Shown: positions 17,679 to 26,812 of the stretch, one piece after another
Numbering within the stretch: position 1 is the stretch's first letter
Layout of the letters: each line of letters begins with the position of its first letter
The notes under the pieces: model-generated
Database searches by the model: none
What the model saw: only the letters and a program-made list of their open reading frames with translations
What the model was told of the DNA's origin: nothing
Translations under genes and position numbers: made by a program
DNA from: Fibrobacter sp.
GTDB taxonomy: Bacteria > Fibrobacterota > Fibrobacteria > Fibrobacterales > Fibrobacteraceae
Reading direction: 5' to 3'
Length of the DNA stretch: 64,000 nucleotides
Assembly: GCA_024398965.1 (NCBI GenBank)
Contig: JAKSIF010000004.1
Coordinates: 124,001-188,000 of the forward strand

Positions 17679-19910
17679 TTAAAATTCCACGTTAAGGGAA
17701 GCTTCGAGGATCATGCGAGAGAACTCACTCTTGTAAGTACCGCTCTGATCCTTGGTAACATCGTAGTAGTTCGGCAGGTTGATAGCACCTTCAGCAGAAC
17801 CAGCTGCAACAAGTGCTCCTGTGTTGTATTCATTTTCAACAGTCATCATGCCGAAGTTAACTGCCAACCAAGCGGTCTTTGCAATGTTGTAGTCGAAACC
17901 GACCATCCACTGCATCTGAGTACCGGACATCAGCGGAGCGAGGACGCCTTCAAAGCCCAACTGCTTCTGCTGATCGTCATTGAATTCGGTAGAGATCATC
18001 TGGAAGCCAGCGTTGAAGCCTACACGAGGCAGGAACTGAACATAGAGGCCAGCATTGATGAAGTCGGAGGAAAGCTCGGACTTGAGGTCAAATGCGCCAG
18101 CGGCAGTCCAGTTGTCTGTTTCCAAGGTACGTTCGGAATGCTTATAAGAACCGGAGATTTCCAGCGGCTTGCTGAAACCGAGGAGCTTGAATACGTCAAC
18201 CTTGGCGCCACCACCGAATTCCATGAAGGTTGCAGCCTTGTAGCTGAAGCCCGGAGCGAATTCAACCGGAGAAACCTGCTGGAAGATGCTGAACAAGCCC
18301 TGGACTTCGGCAGCTTCGCCGATGTTTGCGATCAGGTTGGCACGACCACCGAGACGGTTGGAAGTGGCAAGACCGTTGGGCAGTGCAAGCTGCAGAGCCG
18401 GATCAGCCAGAGTCTGGAGGAGAGCCAGCTGATTGCGGGTGTAAACGTTAGCACCCCAGGAATTCTTGTTATAAGGAGCCCAAGTGTAGCTTTCGATCTG
18501 AGCATCGTTGAATGCGTCGTCGTTGGTACCGGTCGGCTTAGCGTTCAGGTACGGGGTCGGGGCAAACTTCGGTGCAAAGTTGTAGAGAGCGTCGAAGGAA
18601 GAGTAGAGTGCGGAGTTGACACCGTACTTAACAGTGCTACCGTCAAGGTCGGAGTTCTGGATGCGCTGGGCAAAGAACTTCGGAGACTGAGCCATGTTGT
18701 TGTACCAGTTGCTGTCGTTGTAGACACCGTCCAAGACCATCTTTACGCTGAATGCGTCAGTCTTGTAACCGGCGTTAGCATTGAGCAAGAGGCCCACACC
18801 ATCCAAGGTTTCCTTGTTGTAGAAGTCGATTTCAAAGCTGGATTCACCAGATTCTTCATCAACAACTTCCTTGTAACCGCCGACGGTGTAAACATCGTCG
18901 CTGGAGAGTGCGAATTCTGCGGTGGCATTCAAGATCAGGCTGTTGCTGCCAGCTATGCCGGCAATGTCAGCACCAACGCGACCACTCATGACCAAGGTCT
19001 TCTGGGGATTTTCGTCCAGAGGATTGATGGCCTGGAGTTCGTAGGGGTTGGCATACTTGCTGTACTTACGACGCCAAGTGTAGGAATAGGTGTCCTCGTT
19101 ATCGAAGATGTACATGGGAGTTGCACCGATGTAGATGTTCTGATTGAACGGGAACCATTCGAAGTTACCGGCAGCGAGCCACTTGTCCATGTTGGCAGCC
19201 TGGCTTGCACCGAAGATGGTGTCGTTAGGAATGATGTTACCTTCAGCACCGACGAAGTCCAGGACTACGTTGCGGTTGATACGGGCAAACATACCTTCGG
19301 CGCGGATTTCACCGAGAGCGCCGCCGAGGTTGTGGCGGAACTGGACGTTTGCACCCTGGAGGTTACGCTGGTTGCCTTCGAGCAGCTGCTGCTTTTCAGC
19401 CATGTGGCGCTTACGTTCGAAGATCTGGGCTTCGTACATGATTTCCACATCCGGGTTGAAAAGGGTCAGAGGAGAGTACTGCTGACGGAAGCTACCCAAA
19501 ACCCAGTAGAAGGAATTGCCGATGTTGCCTTCGACGTTGATCCAAGGAACGGAAACGGTCTTAGCGGCAGAGGCGAAGTATTCCTGCATACCGGCACCCA
19601 GGCGAAGCATTGCATTAGCGCGAACATTTTCGTAGGGGCGGAAGCCAAAGTTAAGATCGGCGTATACAAACTCGTCCTTTTCGACGGTCTGCATCTTGTT
19701 TACGCCAGTAGGGTCGTTATCAGTGTCAAAGCTGGAGGACTGGGCTACAGCACGAATGCTACCTGTAACTTCCAGGCCACGCTTTGCGTTGATGGAATCA
19801 ACCTTGCTTTCAATCAAATCCTGATTATCTGCAACGGAAGCGGCGGAGGCAGCTGCGGTTGCAACGAGGAGAGTGGCGAAAGTCTTTTTCATATTCATAG
19901 TCTTTTTCAT
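17679..19910 (-). CDS. Outer-membrane beta-barrel protein (about 743 aa), operon gene 3
   Basis: Several in-frame starts are possible. ATG 19908-19910 lies 7-8 nt after GGGGGTG and is preferred over GTG 19919. The signal peptide is followed by a short helix (DLIESKVDSINAKRG), as in the neighbouring 705-aa barrel, then repeated amphipathic strands (VYADLNFGFRPYENVRANA and similar). The C-terminus is RMILEASLNVEF, with the terminal Phe expected of outer-membrane barrels. It sits 15 bp before the next barrel gene. Substrate unknown; the operon context suggests glycan binding or uptake at the surface. Confidence 0.75.
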   Translation of the reverse strand: MKKTMNMKKTFATLLVATAAASAASVADNQDLIESKVDSINAKRGLEVTGSIRAVAQSSSFDTDNDPTGVNKMQTVEKDEFVYADLNFGFRPYENVRANAMLRLGAGMQEYFASAAKTVSVPWINVEGNIGNSFYWVLGSFRQQYSPLTLFNPDVEIMYEAQIFERKRHMAEKQQLLEGNQRNLQGANVQFRHNLGGALGEIRAEGMFARINRNVVLDFVGAEGNIIPNDTIFGASQAANMDKWLAAGNFEWFPFNQNIYIGATPMYIFDNEDTYSYTWRRKYSKYANPYELQAINPLDENPQKTLVMSGRVGADIAGIAGSNSLILNATAEFALSSDDVYTVGGYKEVVDEESGESSFEIDFYNKETLDGVGLLLNANAGYKTDAFSVKMVLDGVYNDSNWYNNMAQSPKFFAQRIQNSDLDGSTVKYGVNSALYSSFDALYNFAPKFAPTPYLNAKPTGTNDDAFNDAQIESYTWAPYNKNSWGANVYTRNQLALLQTLADPALQLALPNGLATSNRLGGRANLIANIGEAAEVQGLFSIFQQVSPVEFAPGFSYKAATFMEFGGGAKVDVFKLLGFSKPLEISGSYKHSERTLETDNWTAAGAFDLKSELSSDFINAGLYVQFLPRVGFNAGFQMISTEFNDDQQKQLGFEGVLAPLMSGTQMQWMVGFDYNIAKTAWLAVNFGMMTVENEYNTGALVAAGSAEGAINLPNYYDVTKDQSGTYKSEFSRMILEASLNVEF

Positions 19911-19925
19911 TTTCAGCACCCCCTA

Positions 19926-22484
19926 TTAGAACCAAGCCTTAACTTCGGCGGAAATGTAGTGAGAATGCCAATCATTCACAGAAACAAGTTCGTCGGAATG
20001 AGTCATGAACTTGTAGCGGGCATGCAGGCCTACGCGATCAGAGAAGTCCCAGTCGAAACCGACACCCAGTGCAGTTTCCATGTAGTTGATCGGAGCCTTC
20101 TTGTAGTAGTACTGACCGTACTGACCCACATAGGCGTACTGCTTCGGGTCCTTACCGATGTTCGGGGTAATGAGACCGGCGACGTAAGCCTTTTCAGAGC
20201 GGAAGGTTTCGAGACCCAGGATACCGACCATGTGGAAGGTGGGGGTCACAGCAACAGAGGGTTCGAACTGACCGAAGAAGCTCCACATGAGCATGTCGCT
20301 CTGAGATTCGCTGAAGGCGATCGGAGCGAAGGAAGTGGAGATGCCGGAAATAGAAGCGTAACCAGTCATCATGATAGTGCGGTCGGTATTGAACCAGCCA
20401 CCGATATCATAACCACCCATGAAGGAGAAGTAGGAAGACCACTTGGTGTGCTGGGGAACTTCTTCGTTGAGAATCTGTTCAGCGTTGTCGTAGGCAACGA
20501 AGGATTCCCACAGTTCCCAGGTACCACCGTAGAGACCACCCTGCTGGCGATACTGCTTGATGCCCTTTTCGGTACCGATGGTGGTACCTACACGGGCAAC
20601 GTAACCAGCGCCATCACCGTTACCGGAGTCAGCGATGAAGAGCGGCTTATGCTTGGTCCAGGAGTTGGAGCTTTCCCACATGTTACGGCCGTTCAAGCGG
20701 TAGTTGAACATGATCACGTCCTGACCATCTTCGATCTGACGGTGCTGACCGTACTGAACATCGAAGTAACCGCGGTTGAAGGTAGGTTCAACCTTCAGGT
20801 TGATACCAGCCATATTTGGGGTGTAACGCATGGAACCGCCGTTCAGGTAGGCTTCATCCTTACGCCAGCTGGTAAGACGAGAGGGGTTGCTCAAAGAATA
20901 GGGAGAGTAGAATTCCTTAGGCAGGAAGATTGCTTCGGCAGTGATGGGCCAGCCTTCGAGATGCTTGCTCTGAGCCTTCACATAGACACCGACCTGCGGG
21001 GTATTCATTGCAGTTTCGTAGGCGTCAGCCAGGTAACCGGTAGAAGGATTCAGTTCGTTGTAGTCTGCAGCGTCTGCAGTCTGATAGAACTTGACGGAGT
21101 CAGTCATGCTGACAGCCACATCAGCCATCAAGTAGAGCTTCGGGGTAATGTTGCCCTTGATGTCGATAGAGGCCACATGAGTGTTGAGGATGGTCGGACC
21201 CACGTCGGAGTACTTGATCCACTGGTTACGGAATTCGTCTTCGTAAACAATGCCTTCGTCGAACATGACACCGATGTAGTTGACACCGAGAGTCAGGTTG
21301 TCGGCGATCTTTTCCTTGGCGATACGGCCGTGGTAGATGGAACCACGCATATCGTAGCCACCGGACATTTCAAGTTCACCAGGCTGGCCACCGAACATGC
21401 GGAGACCGTCACGGGTACCGACGTCAGCATCCATAGGCTGGGAGACGAGGAACTGAGCCTTCAAGTTGAAGGGCAGCTGGTAGGCATTGGCAAAGACGCC
21501 ACCGAAGGAGCGGTTGGTCCAGAATGCACGGCCACCTTCCTTAACGGGCTTAAAGACCTTTTCCTTATAGTAGGTACTTACAGTCTTTTCGTCTTCGAAG
21601 AGTTCGTACTGCCAAGCGAAACGAGGATTGGTTTCACGTTCCCACATGGTAAGGGGAGAGGAGTTTGCCCAAATCACGCCGCCTGCGGTAACGTAGGCAC
21701 CGAACACACCGGCACGGATATCCACACCGAAGTTCATTTCTTCGTTAACGGTGGTGGAGTAGAAGTCGGTGGAGTGGTCGAACAGGACTCGCTCGTCGTG
21801 AGTGGGAACGTCCGTCGGCTTATGGCCCAGGTAGTTGCTGTACAAACCGGTCAGATCGAACGGCATGGACAGGTTGGTCCACAAGGTCATGTAGGAGTTG
21901 GGCATAGCCACGATGTTCATGTTAAGAACTGCATCCACCGGAGTACGGGCGATGTCGTTGCGGACCCACGGGCTACGTTCGGAGTAGTGGAAGTTCTTAA
22001 GACGGAAGGCCATGTAACCGGAAACTGCCAGGGGAAGGTCGTCCTTACCCATGAGAGTAGATTCCATGTTTTCGGTGAGACCGTCGATGTTTTCTTCCAC
22101 AGCGGCAATCTGAGCATCCGGAGCCATGGTAGCGGGAGCGGCAACCACAGGTGCAGGTCCTGCCACGGGAGCGGTGCTGGTCATGTCCTTCTTGGGTGCT
22201 TCAGCTACCGGTGCCGGTTCGGCAGCGGGTTCTTCGGCGGCAGCTTCCTGTACAGGTTCTTCGGAGGAAGATTCATAGCTGCTGGAGTAATCGCTGGCGT
22301 CAGAATAGGAGGACTCCTCGGCTGCAGGTTCGGCTGCAGATTCTTCTGCGGGGGAATCGTAGCTTTCAGAGGCGCTGGTTTCTTCTACAGCGGATTCTTC
22401 GGAAGAATCACTGTAATAATCGTCCTGAGCGAACAGGAGCGAAGAGCAAAGCAGTGTCGTTGCTAGTGTAGTTAATTTACGCAT
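19926..22484 (-). CDS. Outer-membrane beta-barrel protein with acidic Ser/Ala/Glu-rich N-terminus (852 aa)
   Basis: Signal peptide 1-19 (LLFAQ), then about 100 residues dominated by Ser, Glu, Ala and Pro (repeats of EESAAEPAAEE type), then a barrel-like domain rich in aromatic residues. It ends SHYISAEVKAWF with terminal Phe. The low-complexity part is likely a flexible extension in the periplasm or outside the cell. It is the second gene of the operon, 15 bp after the carbohydrate-binding-like gene. The family is not recognised beyond a Fibrobacter-type large outer-membrane protein. Confidence 0.75.
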   Translation of the reverse strand: MRKLTTLATTLLCSSLLFAQDDYYSDSSEESAVEETSASESYDSPAEESAAEPAAEESSYSDASDYSSSYESSSEEPVQEAAAEEPAAEPAPVAEAPKKDMTSTAPVAGPAPVVAAPATMAPDAQIAAVEENIDGLTENMESTLMGKDDLPLAVSGYMAFRLKNFHYSERSPWVRNDIARTPVDAVLNMNIVAMPNSYMTLWTNLSMPFDLTGLYSNYLGHKPTDVPTHDERVLFDHSTDFYSTTVNEEMNFGVDIRAGVFGAYVTAGGVIWANSSPLTMWERETNPRFAWQYELFEDEKTVSTYYKEKVFKPVKEGGRAFWTNRSFGGVFANAYQLPFNLKAQFLVSQPMDADVGTRDGLRMFGGQPGELEMSGGYDMRGSIYHGRIAKEKIADNLTLGVNYIGVMFDEGIVYEDEFRNQWIKYSDVGPTILNTHVASIDIKGNITPKLYLMADVAVSMTDSVKFYQTADAADYNELNPSTGYLADAYETAMNTPQVGVYVKAQSKHLEGWPITAEAIFLPKEFYSPYSLSNPSRLTSWRKDEAYLNGGSMRYTPNMAGINLKVEPTFNRGYFDVQYGQHRQIEDGQDVIMFNYRLNGRNMWESSNSWTKHKPLFIADSGNGDGAGYVARVGTTIGTEKGIKQYRQQGGLYGGTWELWESFVAYDNAEQILNEEVPQHTKWSSYFSFMGGYDIGGWFNTDRTIMMTGYASISGISTSFAPIAFSESQSDMLMWSFFGQFEPSVAVTPTFHMVGILGLETFRSEKAYVAGLITPNIGKDPKQYAYVGQYGQYYYKKAPINYMETALGVGFDWDFSDRVGLHARYKFMTHSDELVSVNDWHSHYISAEVKAWF

Positions 22485-22499
22485 AAAATCCTATTCCTC

Positions 22500-23243
22500 T
22501 TAAATCTCGTTGCGGAACGGGTAGTTGGCCGGACCTTCGTAAGCCTTGCCATGTTTCTTAATGACAATATCGTCAATCCAAACCTTGAAGGATTCGTTTT
22601 CATCCTTACGGACTTCAAGACGGAAACCCTTGAAGTTGGACCAGCTGAAGGGCAGCATCACTTCGCGGGTGTTCTTGGCATCCCAGTACACACCGGTACG
22701 GCCGAAGAGCTTCAGAGGAATGCTGAAGTGAGTCCATTCGGAAGTAATTTCGCCAAGGCTCTTGGAGCGGAGCTTAACCTGCATGGATTCACCACCGGTC
22801 TTCACACCGTCATCCACCAGCACGAACAGGGCGTTTTCACCACCCTGGGCACCCTTGATCCAGAATTCCAGGACGCCTTCTTCATAGTAGGGTTCCAGGT
22901 CGACGGAACCGGCAATACAAATAGCCACACCGGAGTAGTCGCTGGCAATAAGTTCGATTTCCATGGAAAGAGCGCCTTCCATAGCGAACTTATCGGTGAG
23001 GAACGGTTCCGGGTTTTCACGAGGATACTGGTAGGTATAGCCACCGCCACGTGGAATAGCTTCACGCATAACCACGGACACGACGTCCTTATCCGGGCGG
23101 AAGGGCTTAGCCTGCTTAGTAACAAAACGGGACTGGTCACGGTCGCGATAATCGCTAAACCCATAGCCAGCAAAGGAGAAAGATGCCATTAGGAGTACGC
23201 CAAGGGCGCACAACCAGCTTGCTTTATGCGGATTTGCTTTCAT
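22500..23243 (-). CDS. Secreted carbohydrate-binding-like protein, first gene of the surface operon
   Basis: 247 residues. The start ATG 23241-23243 gives a normal signal peptide (LLMASFSFAG); an upstream in-frame extension to 23378 has no such signal and is discounted. The mature part has the galactose-binding/CBM11-like pattern: GALSMEIELIASDYSG, a central YYEEGVLEFWIKG strand, and a C-terminal FKGFRLEVRKDEN plus VWIDDIVI. This resembles CBM11 or CIA30-type jelly rolls that bind glucans. TATATT at 23277-23282 is a possible -10. Being first in the operon with three barrels suggests a glycan-recognition function for the complex. Confidence 0.7.
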   Translation of the reverse strand: MKANPHKASWLCALGVLLMASFSFAGYGFSDYRDRDQSRFVTKQAKPFRPDKDVVSVVMREAIPRGGGYTYQYPRENPEPFLTDKFAMEGALSMEIELIASDYSGVAICIAGSVDLEPYYEEGVLEFWIKGAQGGENALFVLVDDGVKTGGESMQVKLRSKSLGEITSEWTHFSIPLKLFGRTGVYWDAKNTREVMLPFSWSNFKGFRLEVRKDENESFKVWIDDIVIKKHGKAYEGPANYPFRNEI

Positions 23244-23482
23244 AATATTAAAAAGTCTCCAAATTCGGACCAGCATAATATAACTTGTTTTTTTGGGGGT
23301 CGGAAAATGCGTCATACAAAAAACAGCTTCAAAAAACCACATAGACAACCTGAATCCTAAAAAAACTGCGGTTTCCACGCGGTTTCTGCCGTAAACACAT
23401 TATTTTTTAAAATTTGATTTCAAAATCGGATAAAAAGACTAATTTATCCCGTGTAACTACAACTTTACCTTTGAGGCACGAT

Positions 23483-24637
23483 ATGAAGAAAATTGCCCCT
23501 CTAGCGATGGCATTTGGCATGGCAGCCCTTTGTTTTACGGCTTGCTCCAGTGACGGCGGCGGACATGCAGCAGCTCCTAACTCCAGCGCCTCCGCTGAAG
23601 GAACACAGGTTGTTCCTGTCGACTATTCCAAGGGCCGCGCAATGAATGCTCGTTTGGGCAGGGGCATTAACCTGGGCAACTCCTGGGACTCCCAAGGCAG
23701 CAACCTTGACTGCAGCTGGAGAAACTGCATCGAGGATACCGATTTCGCAAAGATAAAGGCTACCGGCTTCAACTCCGTCCGACTTCCTGTCCGTTGGCAG
23801 TTTGATTCCGACTACGGCACCCATACCGTCAACCAGGAACGTCTCGCAGGCGTCAAGGAAGACATCCAGCTGGCTCTGGACCAGGGCCTAGCCGTTATCG
23901 TTAACTTCCACCACTACAAGGAACTGAACGATCTCTGCAGCGACTGGGCAGCCAATCCTGCCGCCTTTGAAGAGGAAAAGCAGCACTTCCTGGCCCTCTG
24001 GGACCAGGTTTCCAAGGAAATGAACGTGTTCCCCGACGACATGGTGGTTTTGGAAATCATCAACGAACCAGGCTGTAAGTTCCCCGAAGTCATTGACGCC
24101 CTGGAAATGGACGCCTACAAGATTATTCGAGCAAACGCTCCGGGCAAGACCATTATGTTCGAAGCCGACCAGGCTGCAAAATTTGCCCAGCTTCCCATGC
24201 TCCACCTGCCCCCCGACGGCAACATCATCTATTCCGGCCACTACTACGAACCTTACCAGTACAGCCACCAGGGTCACAGCTATGCATGCAAGGGCGACGA
24301 TGCCTACGCAATGACCGCAATGGCCGACCTGAGAAGCTACGTGTCCCTGGCCCAGAAGCTCTATCCCGACATTAACGGCGGCCACGTTCCTATGAACATG
24401 GGCGAATTCGGCATCTCCGGCGGTGGCGATTTCGCCAACACCAGTTCCTGCGGAGCCGACGGCAAGCTCCCCTCCGCCAAGATGAAGGCTCAGTGGGCCA
24501 AGAAAGCTGCTGAAGCTGCGGAAGCCTTCGACATCTCCTGGCACTACTGGGGATTCACGAACGTGGGTGGTTTCGAAGCCTACGACCGCCAGAATGACAC
24601 CTGGTACGAAGGCTTCCCGGCCGCATTCGGATTCTAG
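23483..24637 (+). CDS. GH5 cellulase lipoprotein
   Basis: About 384 residues from ATG 23483, preceded by TTGAGG; upstream in-frame codons lack a signal. Lipobox FTAC, then a short Gly/Ser linker. The GH5 domain starts RGINLGNSWDS, with HH in VNFHHY, acid/base Glu195 in EIINEP, and nucleophile Glu308 in MGEFG. These fit the GH5 endoglucanase group whose N-terminus reads RGINLGN. The gene is single, transcribed divergently from the surface operon, and ends at a strong terminator. A lipid-anchored cellulase suits cell-bound cellulose degradation. Confidence 0.92.
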   Translation: MKKIAPLAMAFGMAALCFTACSSDGGGHAAAPNSSASAEGTQVVPVDYSKGRAMNARLGRGINLGNSWDSQGSNLDCSWRNCIEDTDFAKIKATGFNSVRLPVRWQFDSDYGTHTVNQERLAGVKEDIQLALDQGLAVIVNFHHYKELNDLCSDWAANPAAFEEEKQHFLALWDQVSKEMNVFPDDMVVLEIINEPGCKFPEVIDALEMDAYKIIRANAPGKTIMFEADQAAKFAQLPMLHLPPDGNIIYSGHYYEPYQYSHQGHSYACKGDDAYAMTAMADLRSYVSLAQKLYPDINGGHVPMNMGEFGISGGGDFANTSSCGADGKLPSAKMKAQWAKKAAEAAEAFDISWHYWGFTNVGGFEAYDRQNDTWYEGFPAAFGF

Positions 24638-24661
24638 GAACCGGCAAACAGATTCAAGAAA

Positions 24662-24685
24662 GGCAGGTCTAAGACCTGCCTTTTT
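24662..24685 (+). terminator. Intrinsic terminator of the GH5 lipoprotein gene
   Basis: GGCAGGTC and GACCTGCC perfect arms with a 3-nt loop, then T5. Confidence 0.88.
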
Positions 24686-24740
24686 CTATGGGCTAGCGAA
24701 AGCGCCAGCCCTTTACGGACGGCCTTGTAAAACGGGCCTG

Positions 24741-25508
24741 CTACGGGCGGACGATGGTGCCGCCCCAGTGTTCGTCGAAGAAGGTTTGGAACAAAGGCTC
24801 CGGCCCGTTTTTCAAATCCTCAATAACCTCTGCCATGGGGCGGCCACTACGGTAAAGCATACGGTAGGCACGTTCCAGATTGGCGACGCGTTCGGCCGGG
24901 AAGTCTTCGGGATGGAGGCGGAGGGCGTGGAGATTAAGGGCGCCGAAGCGGATGGGATTGCCGGAGGCCTTGGCACAGGGTGGTACGTCTCGGTCCACCT
25001 TGTGCGTCCCGCCCACAAACGCGTAGGCGCCCACCTGGTTTCGCTGCTGGATGGCAGTGACGCCACCGATGGTGGCGTACTCCCCGATACGCACATGACC
25101 GCCCAGCTGGCAGCCGTTGGCAATAACCACCCCGCGGGAAATTTGACAGTCGTGCCCCACATGGCTGTAAGCCATGATCAAAACGTTATCGGATACACGG
25201 GTGCAGCCACCGCCCTGGACTGTTCCGCGGTTTAGCGTACAGTACTCGCGGATGGTACAGTTCTCGCCTATTTCGAGGCGGGTTGGTTCCCCGTCATATT
25301 TCAGATCCTGGGGAGGAGCCCCAAGGACAGCCCCGTCATACACATGGGTGTTTTTCCCGATGGATACACCCCCGTACACATGGACCCTGGATTCCAGAAC
25401 CACATTTTCGCCAATTTCCGCACCCTGATCCACCAGGCACCAGGGCCCGATTACAGCGGATTCGGGAACACTTACTGACGAATGGACAAATGCGGAAGGA
25501 TGGACCAT
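24741..25508 (-). CDS. lpxA: UDP-N-acetylglucosamine O-acyltransferase LpxA
   Basis: 255 residues, normal length. Left-handed parallel beta-helix hexapeptide repeats fill residues 1-185 (GENVVLESRVHVYGG, GENCTIREYCTLNRGT). The catalytic His is His119 in HVGHDC, matching the AHDC His of E. coli LpxA. The C-terminal helical part (ALNLHALRLHPEDFP) is typical. It catalyses the first step of lipid A synthesis in the cytoplasm. It stands apart from any lpxD/fabZ genes in this window. Confidence 0.93.
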   Translation of the reverse strand: MVHPSAFVHSSVSVPESAVIGPWCLVDQGAEIGENVVLESRVHVYGGVSIGKNTHVYDGAVLGAPPQDLKYDGEPTRLEIGENCTIREYCTLNRGTVQGGGCTRVSDNVLIMAYSHVGHDCQISRGVVIANGCQLGGHVRIGEYATIGGVTAIQQRNQVGAYAFVGGTHKVDRDVPPCAKASGNPIRFGALNLHALRLHPEDFPAERVANLERAYRMLYRSGRPMAEVIEDLKNGPEPLFQTFFDEHWGGTIVRP

Positions 25509-25634
25509 AGTAATTACAGGTTATGAATTATAAATTGCGGGGGATTCTACTATTGGGTAAAATTACAAATTCCTCGGGGGATTCGCCAGGACTTTCAGGA
25601 CAGAGCCTTTAGGTTTTTCTAGCTTTTGCCTACT

Positions 25635-26738
25635 ATGGGTGGAATTCTCATTGCATGCCTGACGGCGGTTTACGCGTTTTTGTTCCTATTCTTCATTATA
25701 GGAATTGCTCGCACGCACCGCTATAGAGGCGTAAAAGCCACCCCCACCGTTTCCGTGGTAGTTCCCATGCGAAACGAAGAGGAATTTGCCCTGCGTACAT
25801 TGGAGGCCCTGGCTGTACAGGATTACGTAGGAGAATGGGAAGTCATCTGCGTAGACGACCGCTCCACCGACTCCACCAAGGAAATCCTGGAGAAGTTCGC
25901 CGCAAGCCACCCCCGCTTTAGGGTTCTTTCGCTGGACCCAAATCTTCCGCAGATTGCAAGCCCCAAGAAGCGCGCCCTGGAAAGCGCCTTCAAGATTGCC
26001 AAGTACGATGTCCTTTTGACCATGGACGCCGACTGCATTCCCCGCAAGAGCTGGATTACCGCCATGGCAGGCCGCTTTGTAGACGGAATCTGCATTGTGC
26101 AAGGACCCAAGCAGAATAACGGCACACGTACCATGCCCCACCTTTTCCAAAAGCTGGAAACCCTGGGCTACACCGCCATGGAAGCCGCAGGCTTCAGCTG
26201 GGGCCACCCCATTGTGGCAAGTGCCGCATGTCTCGCCTACAAGAAGGAGCTGTTCTTCAAGGTCGGCGGTTTTGGAGACCTCATCAACCTGAGCAGCGGC
26301 GACGACGATATGCTGATCCACAAGATGATGAAGATCCCGGGAACAAAGGTCTGCTACAACCTGGACAAGGACGCAGTCATCGAGACGGAACCGGTACATA
26401 CCTGGAAGCAGCTCTTTAACCAACGCGCCCGCTGGAGCAGCAACGGCACCAGCTATGAAAGCAAAGCCTACATATTGCTTTTGACCATGATCTACACCTA
26501 CTACATCTGGATGTTCATCAGCCCCTGGTGCGTACTCCTGATGGATTGCCCCTGGCAGTGGTGCGTATTCAGCATTTTACCCAAGGTACTGGTGGACTTT
26601 GTATTCCTGAGCATCGCCAGCTGGAAACTCCACAGCAAGAAGAAAATGCTGGCATTCATCCCCACGGAACTGATTCAAATCCCCATGATCGTTTTCTGCG
26701 TGCCTGCAGGAATCACGGGACTGTTCCGCTGGAAGTAA
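25635..26738 (+). CDS. Family 2 glycosyltransferase, membrane-bound
   Basis: About 367 residues. One N-terminal membrane helix precedes a GT-A domain: VSVVVPMRNEE, the CVDDRSTDST strand, DXD as MDADC, and the Q-x-x-RW-type acceptor motif QRARWSS. Two or three C-terminal hydrophobic segments follow. This layout matches processive or polyisoprenyl-type GT2 enzymes that make surface glycans at the inner membrane. The open frame begins at TTG 25626, but ATG 25635 begins the hydrophobic segment directly and is preferred. Divergent from lpxA, so an envelope-polysaccharide role is plausible. Confidence 0.85.
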   Translation: MGGILIACLTAVYAFLFLFFIIGIARTHRYRGVKATPTVSVVVPMRNEEEFALRTLEALAVQDYVGEWEVICVDDRSTDSTKEILEKFAASHPRFRVLSLDPNLPQIASPKKRALESAFKIAKYDVLLTMDADCIPRKSWITAMAGRFVDGICIVQGPKQNNGTRTMPHLFQKLETLGYTAMEAAGFSWGHPIVASAACLAYKKELFFKVGGFGDLINLSSGDDDMLIHKMMKIPGTKVCYNLDKDAVIETEPVHTWKQLFNQRARWSSNGTSYESKAYILLLTMIYTYYIWMFISPWCVLLMDCPWQWCVFSILPKVLVDFVFLSIASWKLHSKKKMLAFIPTELIQIPMIVFCVPAGITGLFRWK

Positions 26739-26775
26739 TTCTTGACAGCAAAAGCCCGATAGCAATATTGAAAAG

Positions 26776-26812
26776 GCGCGGAGGATGCCGCGTGAAAACC
26801 GCGCTTTTTTTC
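26776..26812 (+). terminator. Intrinsic terminator of the glycosyltransferase gene
   Basis: GCGCGG and CCGCGC arms around a 17-nt region, then T7. Confidence 0.7.

Noticed and set aside
15534-22466. A 2,310-codon open frame on the plus strand
   Set aside because: It lies opposite three signal-peptide-bearing barrel genes and has no domain, signal or ribosome site. It is a codon-bias shadow.
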